Below are positions 37,839 to 46,920 of a DNA stretch of 64,000 nucleotides, one piece after another. A model generated the notes under the pieces. It did not search any database and had not been told where the DNA came from. It was given only the letters and a program-made list of their open reading frames with translations. Numbering within the stretch: the first letter of the stretch is position 1; the number at the start of each line of letters is the position of its first letter. Position numbers and translations under genes: made by a program. Location: NCBI GenBank assembly GCA_030605085.1, contig JAUWBH010000002.1, forward strand, positions 24,946 to 88,945. The letters run 5' to 3'. This DNA comes from Promethearchaeota archaeon (GTDB taxonomy: Archaea > Asgardarchaeota > Lokiarchaeia > Sigynarchaeales > SOKP01).

Positions 37839-37862
37839 TTTTTTCTTAAAATTATCTATGTT

Positions 37863-40364
37863 TTATTTATTTTCAAACATTTTTGATAATTTATCTTGTA
37901 TTAAATTAACCAAATTCTCGAATTTTGTAATAAATTGATTGACTTCTTTTGCTATGCTCGGGTCTAGTTCGCTCGCTTTCTTGAGACATTCAATTGCCTT
38001 ATTGTGATCCTTTTTTTCGTGAAAACTATAACCGATAAATATCCAAGCTTTTGTATATCTCGGATTTAAATCGATTGCTTTTTGATAGCTCTCTATAGCA
38101 TTGTCCAGCTCGTTTTTATTTTTATAAACATTTCCCTTTCTATACCACGCCATAGCATATTCCGGGTCAACTTCTATCGCTTTATTAATATACTCCAATG
38201 CATCGTCGTAAGAACCTTTAAATTCGTGAACTAAACCTAAATTATTCCACGCTTCTTTGTAATTTTCATCTAATTCTACTGCTTTATTGTACAATTCAAT
38301 AGCACTGTCATAAGAGCCCTCTTCTTTATTTAAATAGATATTCCCTAAATTGTAGTAGGATTCTGCGAAACTGGCATCTAGTTCGATTGCTTTCTGACAG
38401 ATTTCGGAAGCCTTATCAAAATCCCCTCTTTCTATATCAAACTTGGCTTTATTATTTAACTCTTTAAGATATGATTGTTTAACCTTTGTATTCTGTCCAC
38501 TCTTTATACTTTTATCGTTTATATTTTCAGCAATTGATAATCCTTTCTCGTAATATTCAAATGCGTTCTCAAAATTTTTTTCGTTTGCCAACCGATGTCC
38601 ATAATCCAAAATAGTATTTATGATATCCACCAGCTTGCTATCTCTAATAACTGTATATTCTATTAATAAAGCTAAATTAAGAGCGTTCATTATGGGTTCA
38701 TTTGCCCCATCATATTTATTTTGATCTACTAGTAGATTTCCTTGATCAAGTAGTAATTTAATAAGATCCGAATAAACATTATCGATTTGATGCTTTATAT
38801 CATCAATTTTTTTAGCTCGTTCTTCGGGATTTTTTATCAAGGTTGCCCTATTTAATTTTTCTTTTAATTCTTCAAGATTTTCTTTGTATTTTTTTTGTTC
38901 TTCTGAAACATAACCATCTGCTACAACTTGTTTCATTTCGGATTGATATATTAAGTTTTTAATGATACCGACTTGTCTTTCCATCTCTTCAGAGAGGTAC
39001 ATCTTATTAGTTATGGAGAGAGCATCATTAAATATTTCTCTCGCTTTATCATATTTCTTTTGAGTTAGAAGTATTGTTCCTTCCTTTAAAGCGTCTTTTA
39101 TTTGAGCAGAATAAGATTGATTAATCGATTTCTTAATTTTTTCAACTTCCCTGTCCGAAAGCTCTTTACTCGACATGTTTTTAGAGATGCTTAAAGCAGA
39201 ATATAATTCTGAAATTGCTTTTTCGAACTCTTTTTGTTCTACAAGCTGTTTACTTTTATTCTCTCTTGATTTTATCCCTGCTAAATATGTTTGATCTGCA
39301 AAACTAGATAAAATGGATAATTCTTCACTTTTTTCTTCAGATTCCGCCATTTCGTTAGCAATATCTAAAGCTTTCTTAAAGTTATCAGCAGCTTCATTCA
39401 CTTTAGAAATCGAATCTTCAAAATTTTCTTCCTGGATAAGTTGCATTGACTTTTCTTTTAGCGGTTTAATTCGATCAGCGTATATAGGATTAATTAATTC
39501 GCCAATTTTGTTTAAGTCTTCCTTTCTCAGATCTGATTCGTGCATTTTTTCCGTTATTACCAATGCTTTTTTTAATTCGGTGATCGCTTCTTCTATGTTA
39601 CTCTGTTCAATTAAACTTTTTCCTTTTTCTACTAAAGGTTTTATTTGTTCTGAACATGTTTGATTAATGTGATTCTCAACATTAGTTATTTCGGTTTTCT
39701 TTTGGTCAGAATCGTACATATTTTTGCAAATACTTAATGCGTCTTCATAAGTGTTAATCGCTTCATTTATTTTACCCTCTTGTTTTAATTTGTTCCCTTG
39801 CTCTATTACGAGCTTAACTTTATTAGAATAAGTTTGATTAATCAAATTTTTTATTTTAGTTATTTCTTTGTTGTCTGGTTTTGAACCGTAAATCTGATTG
39901 CTAACGCTCATTGCTTCTTTATATACATTAATGGCTTCTTCGAATTTCCTGTTTTGTTTTAATTGATCTCCTTGTTCTATTAATTCATTTAATTTTGTTT
40001 GGCTAATTAAAAAATTGACATTTTTTATTTTTGAATTTTTTAAATTTGAATCATCTATATGTTCCGCAAGAATTAGAGCTTCATTTAATTTGGTTATAGC
40101 ATCTTCAAATTCTTTATTCTGAACCAAAATGGTTGTTTTTTCTGAAATATCGCTAATCTGAGCCGAAAAAGTATCGTCTATTTTGACTACGATTGTTTTA
40201 ATATCTGCTTCTCCTTGTTTAGGATCCTTAGAGTTTGTTTTAACAAAATCTATTCCTCTTCGATATCTCTCGATAGCTTCTTCGTATTTCTTCTGATTTC
40301 TTAATTCATTGCCTTCCTTAATTATCGGTCTTAATTTTTTCCATATTGATGAAGTTTTTACCAT
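37863..40364 (-). CDS. Large TPR-repeat protein
   Basis: An 833-residue soluble, highly charged, all-helical protein. The last 190 residues contain four or five canonical 34-residue TPRs (for example AWNNLGLVHEFKGSYDDALE and AWYRKGNVYKNKNELDNAIE). The first 500 residues are built of about nine imperfect units of roughly 58 residues, each opening with a helix like EQGDQLKQNRKFEEAINVY and closing with a segment like INQTYSNKVK. It probably acts as a scaffold; the partners are unknown. It is convergent with the Arf-like GTPase gene, ends 24 nt from it, and could belong to the same process. Confidence 0.9.
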   Translation of the reverse strand: MVKTSSIWKKLRPIIKEGNELRNQKKYEEAIERYRRGIDFVKTNSKDPKQGEADIKTIVVKIDDTFSAQISDISEKTTILVQNKEFEDAITKLNEALILAEHIDDSNLKNSKIKNVNFLISQTKLNELIEQGDQLKQNRKFEEAINVYKEAMSVSNQIYGSKPDNKEITKIKNLINQTYSNKVKLVIEQGNKLKQEGKINEAINTYEDALSICKNMYDSDQKKTEITNVENHINQTCSEQIKPLVEKGKSLIEQSNIEEAITELKKALVITEKMHESDLRKEDLNKIGELINPIYADRIKPLKEKSMQLIQEENFEDSISKVNEAADNFKKALDIANEMAESEEKSEELSILSSFADQTYLAGIKSRENKSKQLVEQKEFEKAISELYSALSISKNMSSKELSDREVEKIKKSINQSYSAQIKDALKEGTILLTQKKYDKAREIFNDALSITNKMYLSEEMERQVGIIKNLIYQSEMKQVVADGYVSEEQKKYKENLEELKEKLNRATLIKNPEERAKKIDDIKHQIDNVYSDLIKLLLDQGNLLVDQNKYDGANEPIMNALNLALLIEYTVIRDSKLVDIINTILDYGHRLANEKNFENAFEYYEKGLSIAENINDKSIKSGQNTKVKQSYLKELNNKAKFDIERGDFDKASEICQKAIELDASFAESYYNLGNIYLNKEEGSYDSAIELYNKAVELDENYKEAWNNLGLVHEFKGSYDDALEYINKAIEVDPEYAMAWYRKGNVYKNKNELDNAIESYQKAIDLNPRYTKAWIFIGYSFHEKKDHNKAIECLKKASELDPSIAKEVNQFITKFENLVNLIQDKLSKMFENK

Positions 40365-40944
40365 TCTCTATACGCCATCCCTTCCTATATAATATTCCAT
40401 GTGATTATTTTTTAAAATAATTGTGATTTTATTTTATAAATCTACCTTTAAACAAAAAGGAAGATAATAAGTTTAAAACACCGTTAAATTTTTCACAATC
40501 TCATTTTTTTTTATAATTTTTATTTTATATAAAATTTAGGTTAAATTACTTAATTTTTATAACACAAAATTAGTTAATATTTAGTTTTTTAAGACTCAAC
40601 TTATAAATAATTCATTTAATATTGAATAATTGGACAAGAATTCAATAGTATATTATAAAAAACAATATTTAGAATAAAATAAAAAAGATTGATTATATAA
40701 CAGAAATAGAACGTAAAATAGTTGATTTAGATTTACCAGATACTCGATTGGAAGAAGATTCTAAAGACGAAGAAAAGGAAAAAAAGAAGGAGAAATTTGG
40801 ATTCATAAGATTTGGGTTCCATCCACTCTTTTTTCCATGGATGTTCCCTTTATAAAAGCTTAACTCTTTTTTTTTTAATATTTTATTTTTGAGCAAATTA
40901 CTTCTTCAAAATACGCCAATTTTGAGCGAGGAACTTTGGAATAG
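40365..40944. other. Intergenic region of 580 nt with one small ORF
   Basis: AT-rich spacer between two minus-strand genes; it must carry the TPR gene promoter near 40365-40480. The only coding-like stretch is the startless plus-strand frame at 40688-40855, listed separately. No inverted repeat or RNA gene was seen. Confidence 0.5.
40688..40855 (+). CDS. Small startless ORF, possible gene remnant
   Basis: A plus-strand frame of about 55 codons ending at TAA 40853-40855. It encodes a charged stretch (EIERKIVDLDLPDTRLEE), a Lys/Glu-rich linker and a strikingly aromatic end (FGFIRFGFHPLFFPWMFPL). Composition is protein-like, but no ATG, GTG or TTG lies at its beginning; only ATT or ATA is available near 40688. 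It may be the 3' remnant of a lost gene or a small protein with a rare start. Confidence 0.3.
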   Translation: MDYITEIERKIVDLDLPDTRLEEDSKDEEKEKKKEKFGFIRFGFHPLFFPWMFPL

Positions 40945-42087
40945 TTAATCGGTAAAATAAAGATGTTCGTCAAATCCAGTTTCGGCCAAGAGATCTTGCC
41001 CAAGTTTTTGAATAGCTCGTTTTGTTGGATTTTGTAAGATGTGTCTTGCAATGTTAATAACTTTCGTTAATTTGCTGTCAGAAAACCCTTTTATAATTTG
41101 GTCATATCTCGAAAACGACATACCCGCAGTATAGACACCCGTTGCTGTTCTCTCTGCCCCAGTAGAAGTCTGCCAATGTTCTACACGAACTTCTATGTTT
41201 TCTAATAGATGTGAACAAAAGAACCATTCTAAGAGTAGTATCATATTTTTCGATTTTCTTTTAGTTTGTCTTAAAATTTTAAAAGCAAGATTTAATCTAT
41301 CTGGATGAATTTGCCTAAAAACGCGTTCGTACTGTTCTGTCATGTTTTCTCTAACGTGTTCTTTTATGCTTTGCATTATCTCGTCTACTTTTTGTGCTCT
41401 TTCTTTAAGTACTTCTTGCTGAATTGATGTTATATGTTGATTAATAGCATCTTGAACTTCTTGACTTTGATCTAAGGATTGTTCTTGGGATCTAGGCCGC
41501 CCTGATCCCCCACTAATCTCAGAAGGCATGGAATAAATCTCTTTTTGAGGAAGAGTAAATAAAGTATCTAATTTAGAAGGATCTTGCCTTACTTCACTGA
41601 ATTTTTCCCCTATTTCAGTTTTAGAATACCCCATATTCATAAGATAAAATGCGGCCGAAGAGAGTTGGTTTTCTAACGCTTGAGATTGAGTATAATGCCC
41701 CCCAAATTCTTTTTCTAACTGTTCATCAGCAATTAAGCTAATCTTTTCTTCGTTAATCTCATCCAATTTAAACGAATCTATTTTTTTAAGGATGTATTCA
41801 ATTTGTTTAGGTCCTAAATAATTTAAAGCCCCCGTCGGACCAATTAAATAAGAAATTAATTCCATTTTTTTTAGAGTATCGTTAAGAACATTCTGATTTT
41901 TCCCCAACGATATTTTTAAAAAAAGTTCTAATAAGTTTTGATTAAATCCCGCAATAATTTTAAGAAATGATTCTTCAAACTTAGCAAGATGCTCGTTCAA
42001 TTTATTTCCTTGAAGTTCTTCTGGAAGTTTGATACTAAAAGCAAGTGCATTATCAATGATCATGTAAAGGTAGTCTGATTTTAGCAT
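40945..42087 (-). CDS. Helical protein of unknown function
   Basis: A 380-residue soluble, mostly helical protein. The N-terminal 190 residues are regular helices; a low-complexity linker rich in Ser, Gly and Gln (about 190-215) separates them from a C-terminal helical domain with a coiled-coil-like stretch (SIQQEVLKERAQKVDEIMQS) and a conserved-looking end (NIARHILQNPTKRAIQKLG). No catalytic motif or membrane segment. The sequence SGGSGRPRSQEQSLDQSQ in the linker suggests a flexible two-domain protein. Family not recognised. Confidence 0.7.
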   Translation of the reverse strand: MLKSDYLYMIIDNALAFSIKLPEELQGNKLNEHLAKFEESFLKIIAGFNQNLLELFLKISLGKNQNVLNDTLKKMELISYLIGPTGALNYLGPKQIEYILKKIDSFKLDEINEEKISLIADEQLEKEFGGHYTQSQALENQLSSAAFYLMNMGYSKTEIGEKFSEVRQDPSKLDTLFTLPQKEIYSMPSEISGGSGRPRSQEQSLDQSQEVQDAINQHITSIQQEVLKERAQKVDEIMQSIKEHVRENMTEQYERVFRQIHPDRLNLAFKILRQTKRKSKNMILLLEWFFCSHLLENIEVRVEHWQTSTGAERTATGVYTAGMSFSRYDQIIKGFSDSKLTKVINIARHILQNPTKRAIQKLGQDLLAETGFDEHLYFTD

Positions 42088-42171
42088 AACCGTACAAATT
42101 TTTCTTTGACTTTATCTTCTAAAAATTCCAACACTTAATTTAATTAATAAAAATACTATTATTAATACTTT

Positions 42172-42672
42172 TTAAAAACCTTTTTTATATTTTTTAGCAA
42201 TTTTTCTGGCAAGATTCATTTGCTCTTTTGTTTCTAAACTACACGGTCGAAGTTTGCGAATCCATTTTACAGGATCTATACCGTCTGGAAGGTATCCATT
42301 ATACGCTGCCCAAGCTATGACCATTATACCCGTTCTACCACATCCTGCTACGCAATGGACTACTATAGGGTCTCCATTGGCACTATGTTTTCCAGTAATA
42401 TCGAGAAACCTTTTTATTTGAGCTTCCGTAGGAGTTCCGTAATCGGGAATGTTTATGCGATAATATTTAAAATTTTCTGACATTTCTTGTTGATTATCAA
42501 ATTCAGAACAATTGATAACTACTTTTATTCCTTCCTTTTTATATCTTTCAATTTCTCTAGATTCTGGCCACCAACCTGACGCCATTTTTCCCTTAACTAT
42601 CCAAGAAAATGGTTCCGTACGATGGGGTTGTCCTCCTTCTGGCCAATACCAAGGTCGTACCACATTATTCAC
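42172..42672 (-). CDS. Dual-specificity protein phosphatase
   Basis: A 166-residue cysteine-based phosphatase. The P-loop VHCVAGCGRTG gives the nucleophile Cys107 and Arg113, and Asp77 in NIPDYGTP is the likely general acid. The N-terminal part (WYWPEGGQPHRTEPFSW) is specific to this subfamily. It would remove phosphate from protein Tyr/Ser/Thr or from a small phosphorylated molecule in the cytoplasm. It shares an 80-nt divergent promoter region with the Nudix gene. Its 5' part and that promoter are repeated at 43518-43805. Confidence 0.9.
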   Translation of the reverse strand: MNNVVRPWYWPEGGQPHRTEPFSWIVKGKMASGWWPESREIERYKKEGIKVVINCSEFDNQQEMSENFKYYRINIPDYGTPTEAQIKRFLDITGKHSANGDPIVVHCVAGCGRTGIMVIAWAAYNGYLPDGIDPVKWIRKLRPCSLETKEQMNLARKIAKKYKKGF

Positions 42673-42772
42673 ATCTTAGAAAAATATTTTCTTCAATCTT
42701 TATAATTTTTAAAACTTATTAATACTTAATAAATGATGAGAAATACGAATTTATGGCTGATAAAGAAAAATT
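42484..42772. repeat. Direct repeat copy A (phosphatase 5' part, promoter, Nudix start)
   Basis: About 289 bp spanning the phosphatase 5' coding part, the intergenic promoter and the first codons of the Nudix gene. It recurs with few changes at 43518-43805 in the same orientation, about 1 kb away. Confidence 0.85.
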
Positions 42773-43229
42773 AATTGGCTTCGATCATCGTCATTATCAT
42801 TATCCTGCCCATCCACATATCGGTGTAGGTGTCCTTTTAGTTAGAAACAATCGTTTACTCTTAGTAAAAAGAAAATACAATCCTGACGCAGGATATTGGT
42901 CAATACCAGGGGGTCACATGAAACTTGGCGAAAAAATTCAAGACGCAGCATTACGAGAAGCCTTTGAAGAGACAGGCTTTAAAACAAAAGTTTCAAGGCT
43001 AGCGGGCATTATCGACAAAATTATGTACGATGACGAGGGAAATATCGAGTATCATTACATATTAATTAATTATTTTGTTGAACAAATAGAGGGTGATCCC
43101 AATCAACCACCTAAAGCCGACGATGACGCTCTTGACGCCAAATTTGTACCGTTTGAAGAACTTAAAAACTATAAATTAACAGAATCTTTAATCGAGCTTT
43201 TAAAACAATTGAAAATTGGATTCGACTAA
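42753..43229 (+). CDS. Nudix hydrolase (intact copy)
   Basis: A 158-residue Nudix protein. The Nudix box is GGHMKLGEKIQDAALREAFEETGF (starting near residue 53), with all metal-binding glutamates present. It should cleave a nucleoside diphosphate linked to another group, with Mg2+ or Mn2+; the substrate cannot be read, though the early PHIGVGVLLVRNNRLLLVKR is typical of housecleaning enzymes. Divergent from the phosphatase with a shared promoter. A second, frameshifted copy lies at 46921-47385 and a 5' fragment at 43786. Confidence 0.92.
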   Translation: MADKEKLIGFDHRHYHYPAHPHIGVGVLLVRNNRLLLVKRKYNPDAGYWSIPGGHMKLGEKIQDAALREAFEETGFKTKVSRLAGIIDKIMYDDEGNIEYHYILINYFVEQIEGDPNQPPKADDDALDAKFVPFEELKNYKLTESLIELLKQLKIGFD

Positions 43230-43422
43230 GTTTAATTGCTTAAAATACAATTCCTTTTTTGTTATGACGTAAAAATTGTATTCTATCATTATTTTCATAA
43301 TAGCTTATTCTGAAGAAATTAAAAATAATTTTAATTTAAAAAACAAAAAAATATAATCTGGTTATAATTATTGTGTATTAGATATTTGATAAATCAGAAA
43401 ACTTAATAGAAGGTCTTTAGAT

Positions 43423-43494
43423 TTGTCCACACTAATGAAAATCGCTAGGCAAGGAAAGACTACAAAAGAAATGGAGATCGTTGCTAAAAACGAG
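43423..43494 (+). pseudogene. 5' fragment of a thiC-like gene
   Basis: TTG at 43423 opens a frame whose first 24 codons match the thiC start at 48178 (STLMKIARQGKTTKEMEIVA against STLMKIARDGKTTKEMEIIA). The upstream GGTCTT-TAGAT stretch also matches. After AAAAACGAG the similarity stops and the sequence joins the phosphatase fragment. Many silent differences show it is a diverged copy, not a fresh duplication of the present thiC. Confidence 0.75.
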
Positions 43495-43517
43495 CTCTCT
43501 CCTCTTCTTCTCCTCAC

Positions 43518-43706
43518 TTCTTGTTGATTATCAAATTCAGAACAATTGATTACTACTTTTATTCCTTCCTTTTTATATCTTTCAATTTCTCTAGATTCTG
43601 GCCACCAACCTGACGCCATTTTTCCCTTAACAATCCACGTGAATGGTTCCGTGCGATGGGGTTGTCCTCCCTTCGGCCAATACCAAGGTCGTACCATGTT
43701 ATTCAC
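43518..43706 (-). pseudogene. 5' fragment of a dual-specificity phosphatase gene
   Basis: From ATG 43706 the first 62 codons are almost identical to the intact phosphatase at 42172-42672 (WYWPKGGQPHRTEPFTWIV, then EIERYKKEGIKVVINCSEF). The copy then runs out at about 43518 into unrelated sequence and the thiC-like piece. The catalytic Cys and Arg are missing, so any product would be inactive. Confidence 0.85.
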
Positions 43707-43805
43707 ATATAGAAAAATATTTTCTTCAATCTTTATAATTTTTCAAACTTATTAATACTTAATAAATGATGAGAAATACGAATTTATGGCTGATAAAGAA
43801 AAATA
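43518..43805. repeat. Direct repeat copy B
   Basis: Second copy of the 42484-42772 segment: phosphatase 5' part, promoter, and the first codons of the Nudix gene (ATG 43786, MADKEK). It ends abruptly at 43805. The Nudix frame then diverges completely, so that start leads to a short unrelated ORF. Confidence 0.85.
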
Positions 43806-43940
43806 TTGGAATTTAGTATCAAGAAAATTTCTACTTAAAAGAAAATTTCTTCAAGGCAATTTAACGAAACGATTAAGTGCAAAAATAGAAATTCAAAAAG
43901 TTAAAAAAAAAATTTTTGTTATTTGTTACTATAATATACT

Positions 43941-46586
43941 TCAAGAAAGTCTAGCTTTTCTCTTTCTAATGAATATATAAGAAACTACACCTGCAGCGAT
44001 CGCTCCAGATGAGCTAAGCACAATCGTAATCATTCCAACTGGAGATACGAGAAAATCGAAAATATCAAAAGGTTCATCTTTTTTCTTCTTTTTATCACCA
44101 CCGCCACCTCCACCGTTACCGTCATCGTCATCATCGTCATCATCGTCATCATCAGGGACAGATGAAGTATACCATTTTAAGTCGTAAGAATTCCCTTCAT
44201 CACCCCAATTGACACAGAGGTAATAAATTCCGCTTGAAGAAAGTATATAGTCGATATATTCATTATCGGTCGTTGACCAGCCAAATGTAATTATGTATCC
44301 ATTAATATCGCAGACATCTATGTCAACATCACCTTCAGCATGCGTGAAAGTGAGATCTACATGCAAATATAGTTCTCCCGAGGATATATAGATTTCAAAC
44401 CAATCATCGTCTGATTGCATACCCGATCCATCGATAGAACTTAACCATACATTTTCGTAAGATGAGAGATCATAGGCCTCCCAATAATAATCATTAGGTT
44501 CGTAATTATCATCTGGTGCACCACTGGAAAATTGATCGTCCCACCATAAATCATAAGAATTCCCAGCATCATCAAAGTAGACCAAAAGATAATAGGTTCC
44601 GCTAGATGGTAAGACATAGTTGATATATTCGTTATCAGTGGTTGAGTCACTATAAGTTACAATGAAACCACTACCATCGTAAACATCTAAGTCGATATCC
44701 CCCGCAACATCCGAGAAAGTGAGAGTAACAACTAGATGTTCGTAGCCGGGAGTTATGTAAATTTCGTACCAGTCATAATCTGCTTGTATCCCATTTCCAG
44801 CAATAAGGCTCAACCATGTTTGCTCCGCAAATGAGATGTCATAGGCGGAAAGTAAATCGTCGTTCTCCTCGTATGCATCATCGCCTCCAGCACCGGGATC
44901 CTGATCGTCCCACCTCAGATCATAAGAATTTCCAGCATCCTCATAGTAAACCAAAAGGTAATAGGTTCCGCTAGATGATAAGACATAGTCTATATATTCG
45001 TTATCAGTAATTGATTCACTATCAGTTACAGGGGAACCACCACTATCGTAAACAGCTAGGTCGATATCCCCTGCTGCGTCCGAGAAAGTAAGCGTAACAA
45101 TTAGACGTTCGTCGCCGGGAGTTATGTAAATTTCGTACCAGTCATTGTCTGCTTGGATTCCAAGTCCATCAATAGAACTCAACCATGTTTGCTCATATGA
45201 TGAGATATCGTATGCAGAAAGTCTAACGTCATTTTCTTCGTAATTATCATCGGGTAGATAACCATAATAAGCATTAAGAAATTCGTCCCATGAGAGGTCG
45301 GCAGTAAAATCTAACATTGTTTCATAATCGTTATCATAAGATCCAGATGATTGAGGGTAATAAATAGTTATTCCGTGAAAATCAGGATGGCTAGAGCCAT
45401 GTTCTTCAGCGATTAACATTGAGGATATTGCACTCATAACATCTTGGGCTGCATTTTGTATAGTAATGTTCGATATTCGATTATTTATCTCGTAAGCAAA
45501 ATCATATAAATCTATGAATTCTGAAGCATAAAAAGCCTCTTCACTCGCACCTCTAGCTCCACTAATTTCAGTTCGATATAGTATTATGCCATTTTTTAAT
45601 GCTTGTCCAAAAACATCTATTGCTGATGATAAACTACTTTCTTGTGTTAAATCTACAGAAGATTGCGTTTCAATTGTTGCGCCTGGATAAGATTGAATAT
45701 ATCGCGTTACTATTGTTTGCCCTAAAGTAGTGGGGCTCATAGAAGGAGTGTTTTTTAAGTCAGTTAAAATTGTATCATAAGGCCACCCATCTCCAGGTTC
45801 TACTTCCTCAGATCCTACACGTACATCAACCCAATCTTTAATCTGATAGTCTACTTCCGCCATCGCCATTAAACACGCATCAAATCCTAATAATTCGATG
45901 TTAACTCCTGCATTTGATAGTGCTGCTTCTAATTCCACAAGAGTGATACTGTCTCCGAAACTCGTATCGTCATAACATACTGCTTTTGTAACATCTTTAT
46001 TCTCGTCATTAGAGTTTTTCCAACCAGCTCCATGATCCCACAAAACTAATGCATAATTATCTGCGGGGTAAGTAGTAGTTCCCCATATAATAAAATCAGA
46101 GAGGGTTGCTGAACTACCCATATTTCTCTCTCCTAAATCAAATAAAGCATTTGCAGAAGTAGGATCCATATCGTAAGTGATATAATATCTTTTTGTAGTT
46201 GTCCAATCACCATAAGATGGGTCATACCCAGATGTCCTATCAAATTGAACGACAATATGTATGTTTGAATCAGATCCAACAGTTGCCATCTCTAGAAAAT
46301 CATCTATACCTGCAGACTCGAGGTTATTGTCAGCATCTAAGTATACAAGGAATGTCCAATTATTAGCCCTGTATTTTGATACTGGATTACCATTCTTTTT
46401 ATCATCTCTTACCAATTCATCACGAATATTATCGTTTATTTCTATTTCTTGTTCAGAGTCTACCTCTTTCGAATTATCACTTGTTTTTGCGGTCGCATTA
46501 TCGACTATCGTAGCAGTTACGCTAAACATAAGAAGGAATGTTAAAAATACTGCTATCCACATAAAAAGTCTTTTTTTATTTTTCAT
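43941..46586 (-). CDS. Membrane-anchored C11 (clostripain-like) peptidase with three PPC domains
   Basis: An 881-residue exported cysteine peptidase. Residues 1-34 are a signal peptide (KKRLFMWIAVFLTFLLMFSV). The C11 domain begins near residue 76 (WTFLVYLDADNNLE) with catalytic His185 in LVLWDHGAGWK and Cys238 in GFDACLMAMAE. Three pre-peptidase C-terminal (PPC)-like beta-sandwich repeats follow from about 440 to 800, each ending like GTYYLLVYYEDAGNSYDL. A run of ten Asp, a Gly stretch and a Lys run lead to a C-terminal membrane helix (MITIVLSSSGAIAAGVVSY) and a basic end. The enzyme should therefore be displayed on the cell surface, cleaving after Arg/Lys. Confidence 0.92.
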   Translation of the reverse strand: MKNKKRLFMWIAVFLTFLLMFSVTATIVDNATAKTSDNSKEVDSEQEIEINDNIRDELVRDDKKNGNPVSKYRANNWTFLVYLDADNNLESAGIDDFLEMATVGSDSNIHIVVQFDRTSGYDPSYGDWTTTKRYYITYDMDPTSANALFDLGERNMGSSATLSDFIIWGTTTYPADNYALVLWDHGAGWKNSNDENKDVTKAVCYDDTSFGDSITLVELEAALSNAGVNIELLGFDACLMAMAEVDYQIKDWVDVRVGSEEVEPGDGWPYDTILTDLKNTPSMSPTTLGQTIVTRYIQSYPGATIETQSSVDLTQESSLSSAIDVFGQALKNGIILYRTEISGARGASEEAFYASEFIDLYDFAYEINNRISNITIQNAAQDVMSAISSMLIAEEHGSSHPDFHGITIYYPQSSGSYDNDYETMLDFTADLSWDEFLNAYYGYLPDDNYEENDVRLSAYDISSYEQTWLSSIDGLGIQADNDWYEIYITPGDERLIVTLTFSDAAGDIDLAVYDSGGSPVTDSESITDNEYIDYVLSSSGTYYLLVYYEDAGNSYDLRWDDQDPGAGGDDAYEENDDLLSAYDISFAEQTWLSLIAGNGIQADYDWYEIYITPGYEHLVVTLTFSDVAGDIDLDVYDGSGFIVTYSDSTTDNEYINYVLPSSGTYYLLVYFDDAGNSYDLWWDDQFSSGAPDDNYEPNDYYWEAYDLSSYENVWLSSIDGSGMQSDDDWFEIYISSGELYLHVDLTFTHAEGDVDIDVCDINGYIITFGWSTTDNEYIDYILSSSGIYYLCVNWGDEGNSYDLKWYTSSVPDDDDDDDDDDDGNGGGGGGDKKKKKDEPFDIFDFLVSPVGMITIVLSSSGAIAAGVVSYIFIRKRKARLS

Positions 46587-46920
46587 TTTCCCTCATTTTT
46601 TTATAGTTTTTTTAAATGAATTCTTGTTAAATTAATTTTTGGAGGATCTCCTTTAAGAGATCAATATTTATTATTAAATTTTTGTAGATTTCAGTTCTCT
46701 TTTTTAAAACTTGATTACTATTGAATTAATAGTCAATGATTAACTTTCTTTTTTATTCTTTCTTTATAAATATTTTGCAAAAATGTAAAAATTTGTTTAA
46801 ATATAAAAAAAGTTATTATTCGGCATATTAATCGAAGGATGCGCCACCTGCGATAATAATAATCTCTTTTTTATAATTATAAAACTTCTAATTATTTAAC
46901 ATTGAAAAAGTCGAAAATAT
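46587..46920. other. Divergent intergenic region, 334 nt
   Basis: Spacer between the C11 peptidase (minus) and the damaged Nudix copy (plus). T-rich near the peptidase start and AT-rich throughout, apart from a short GC-richer patch at about 46835-46852. No ORF or RNA gene was recognised. Confidence 0.45.

Noticed and set aside
43786..43980. 64-residue plus-strand ORF after direct repeat copy B
   Set aside because: Only the first six codons match the Nudix gene; the rest overlaps the end of the C11 peptidase gene on the other strand and has no protein-like pattern.
46830..46855. Possible hairpin in the GC-richer patch before the third Nudix copy
   Set aside because: Only three outer base pairs form; too weak to call a structure.
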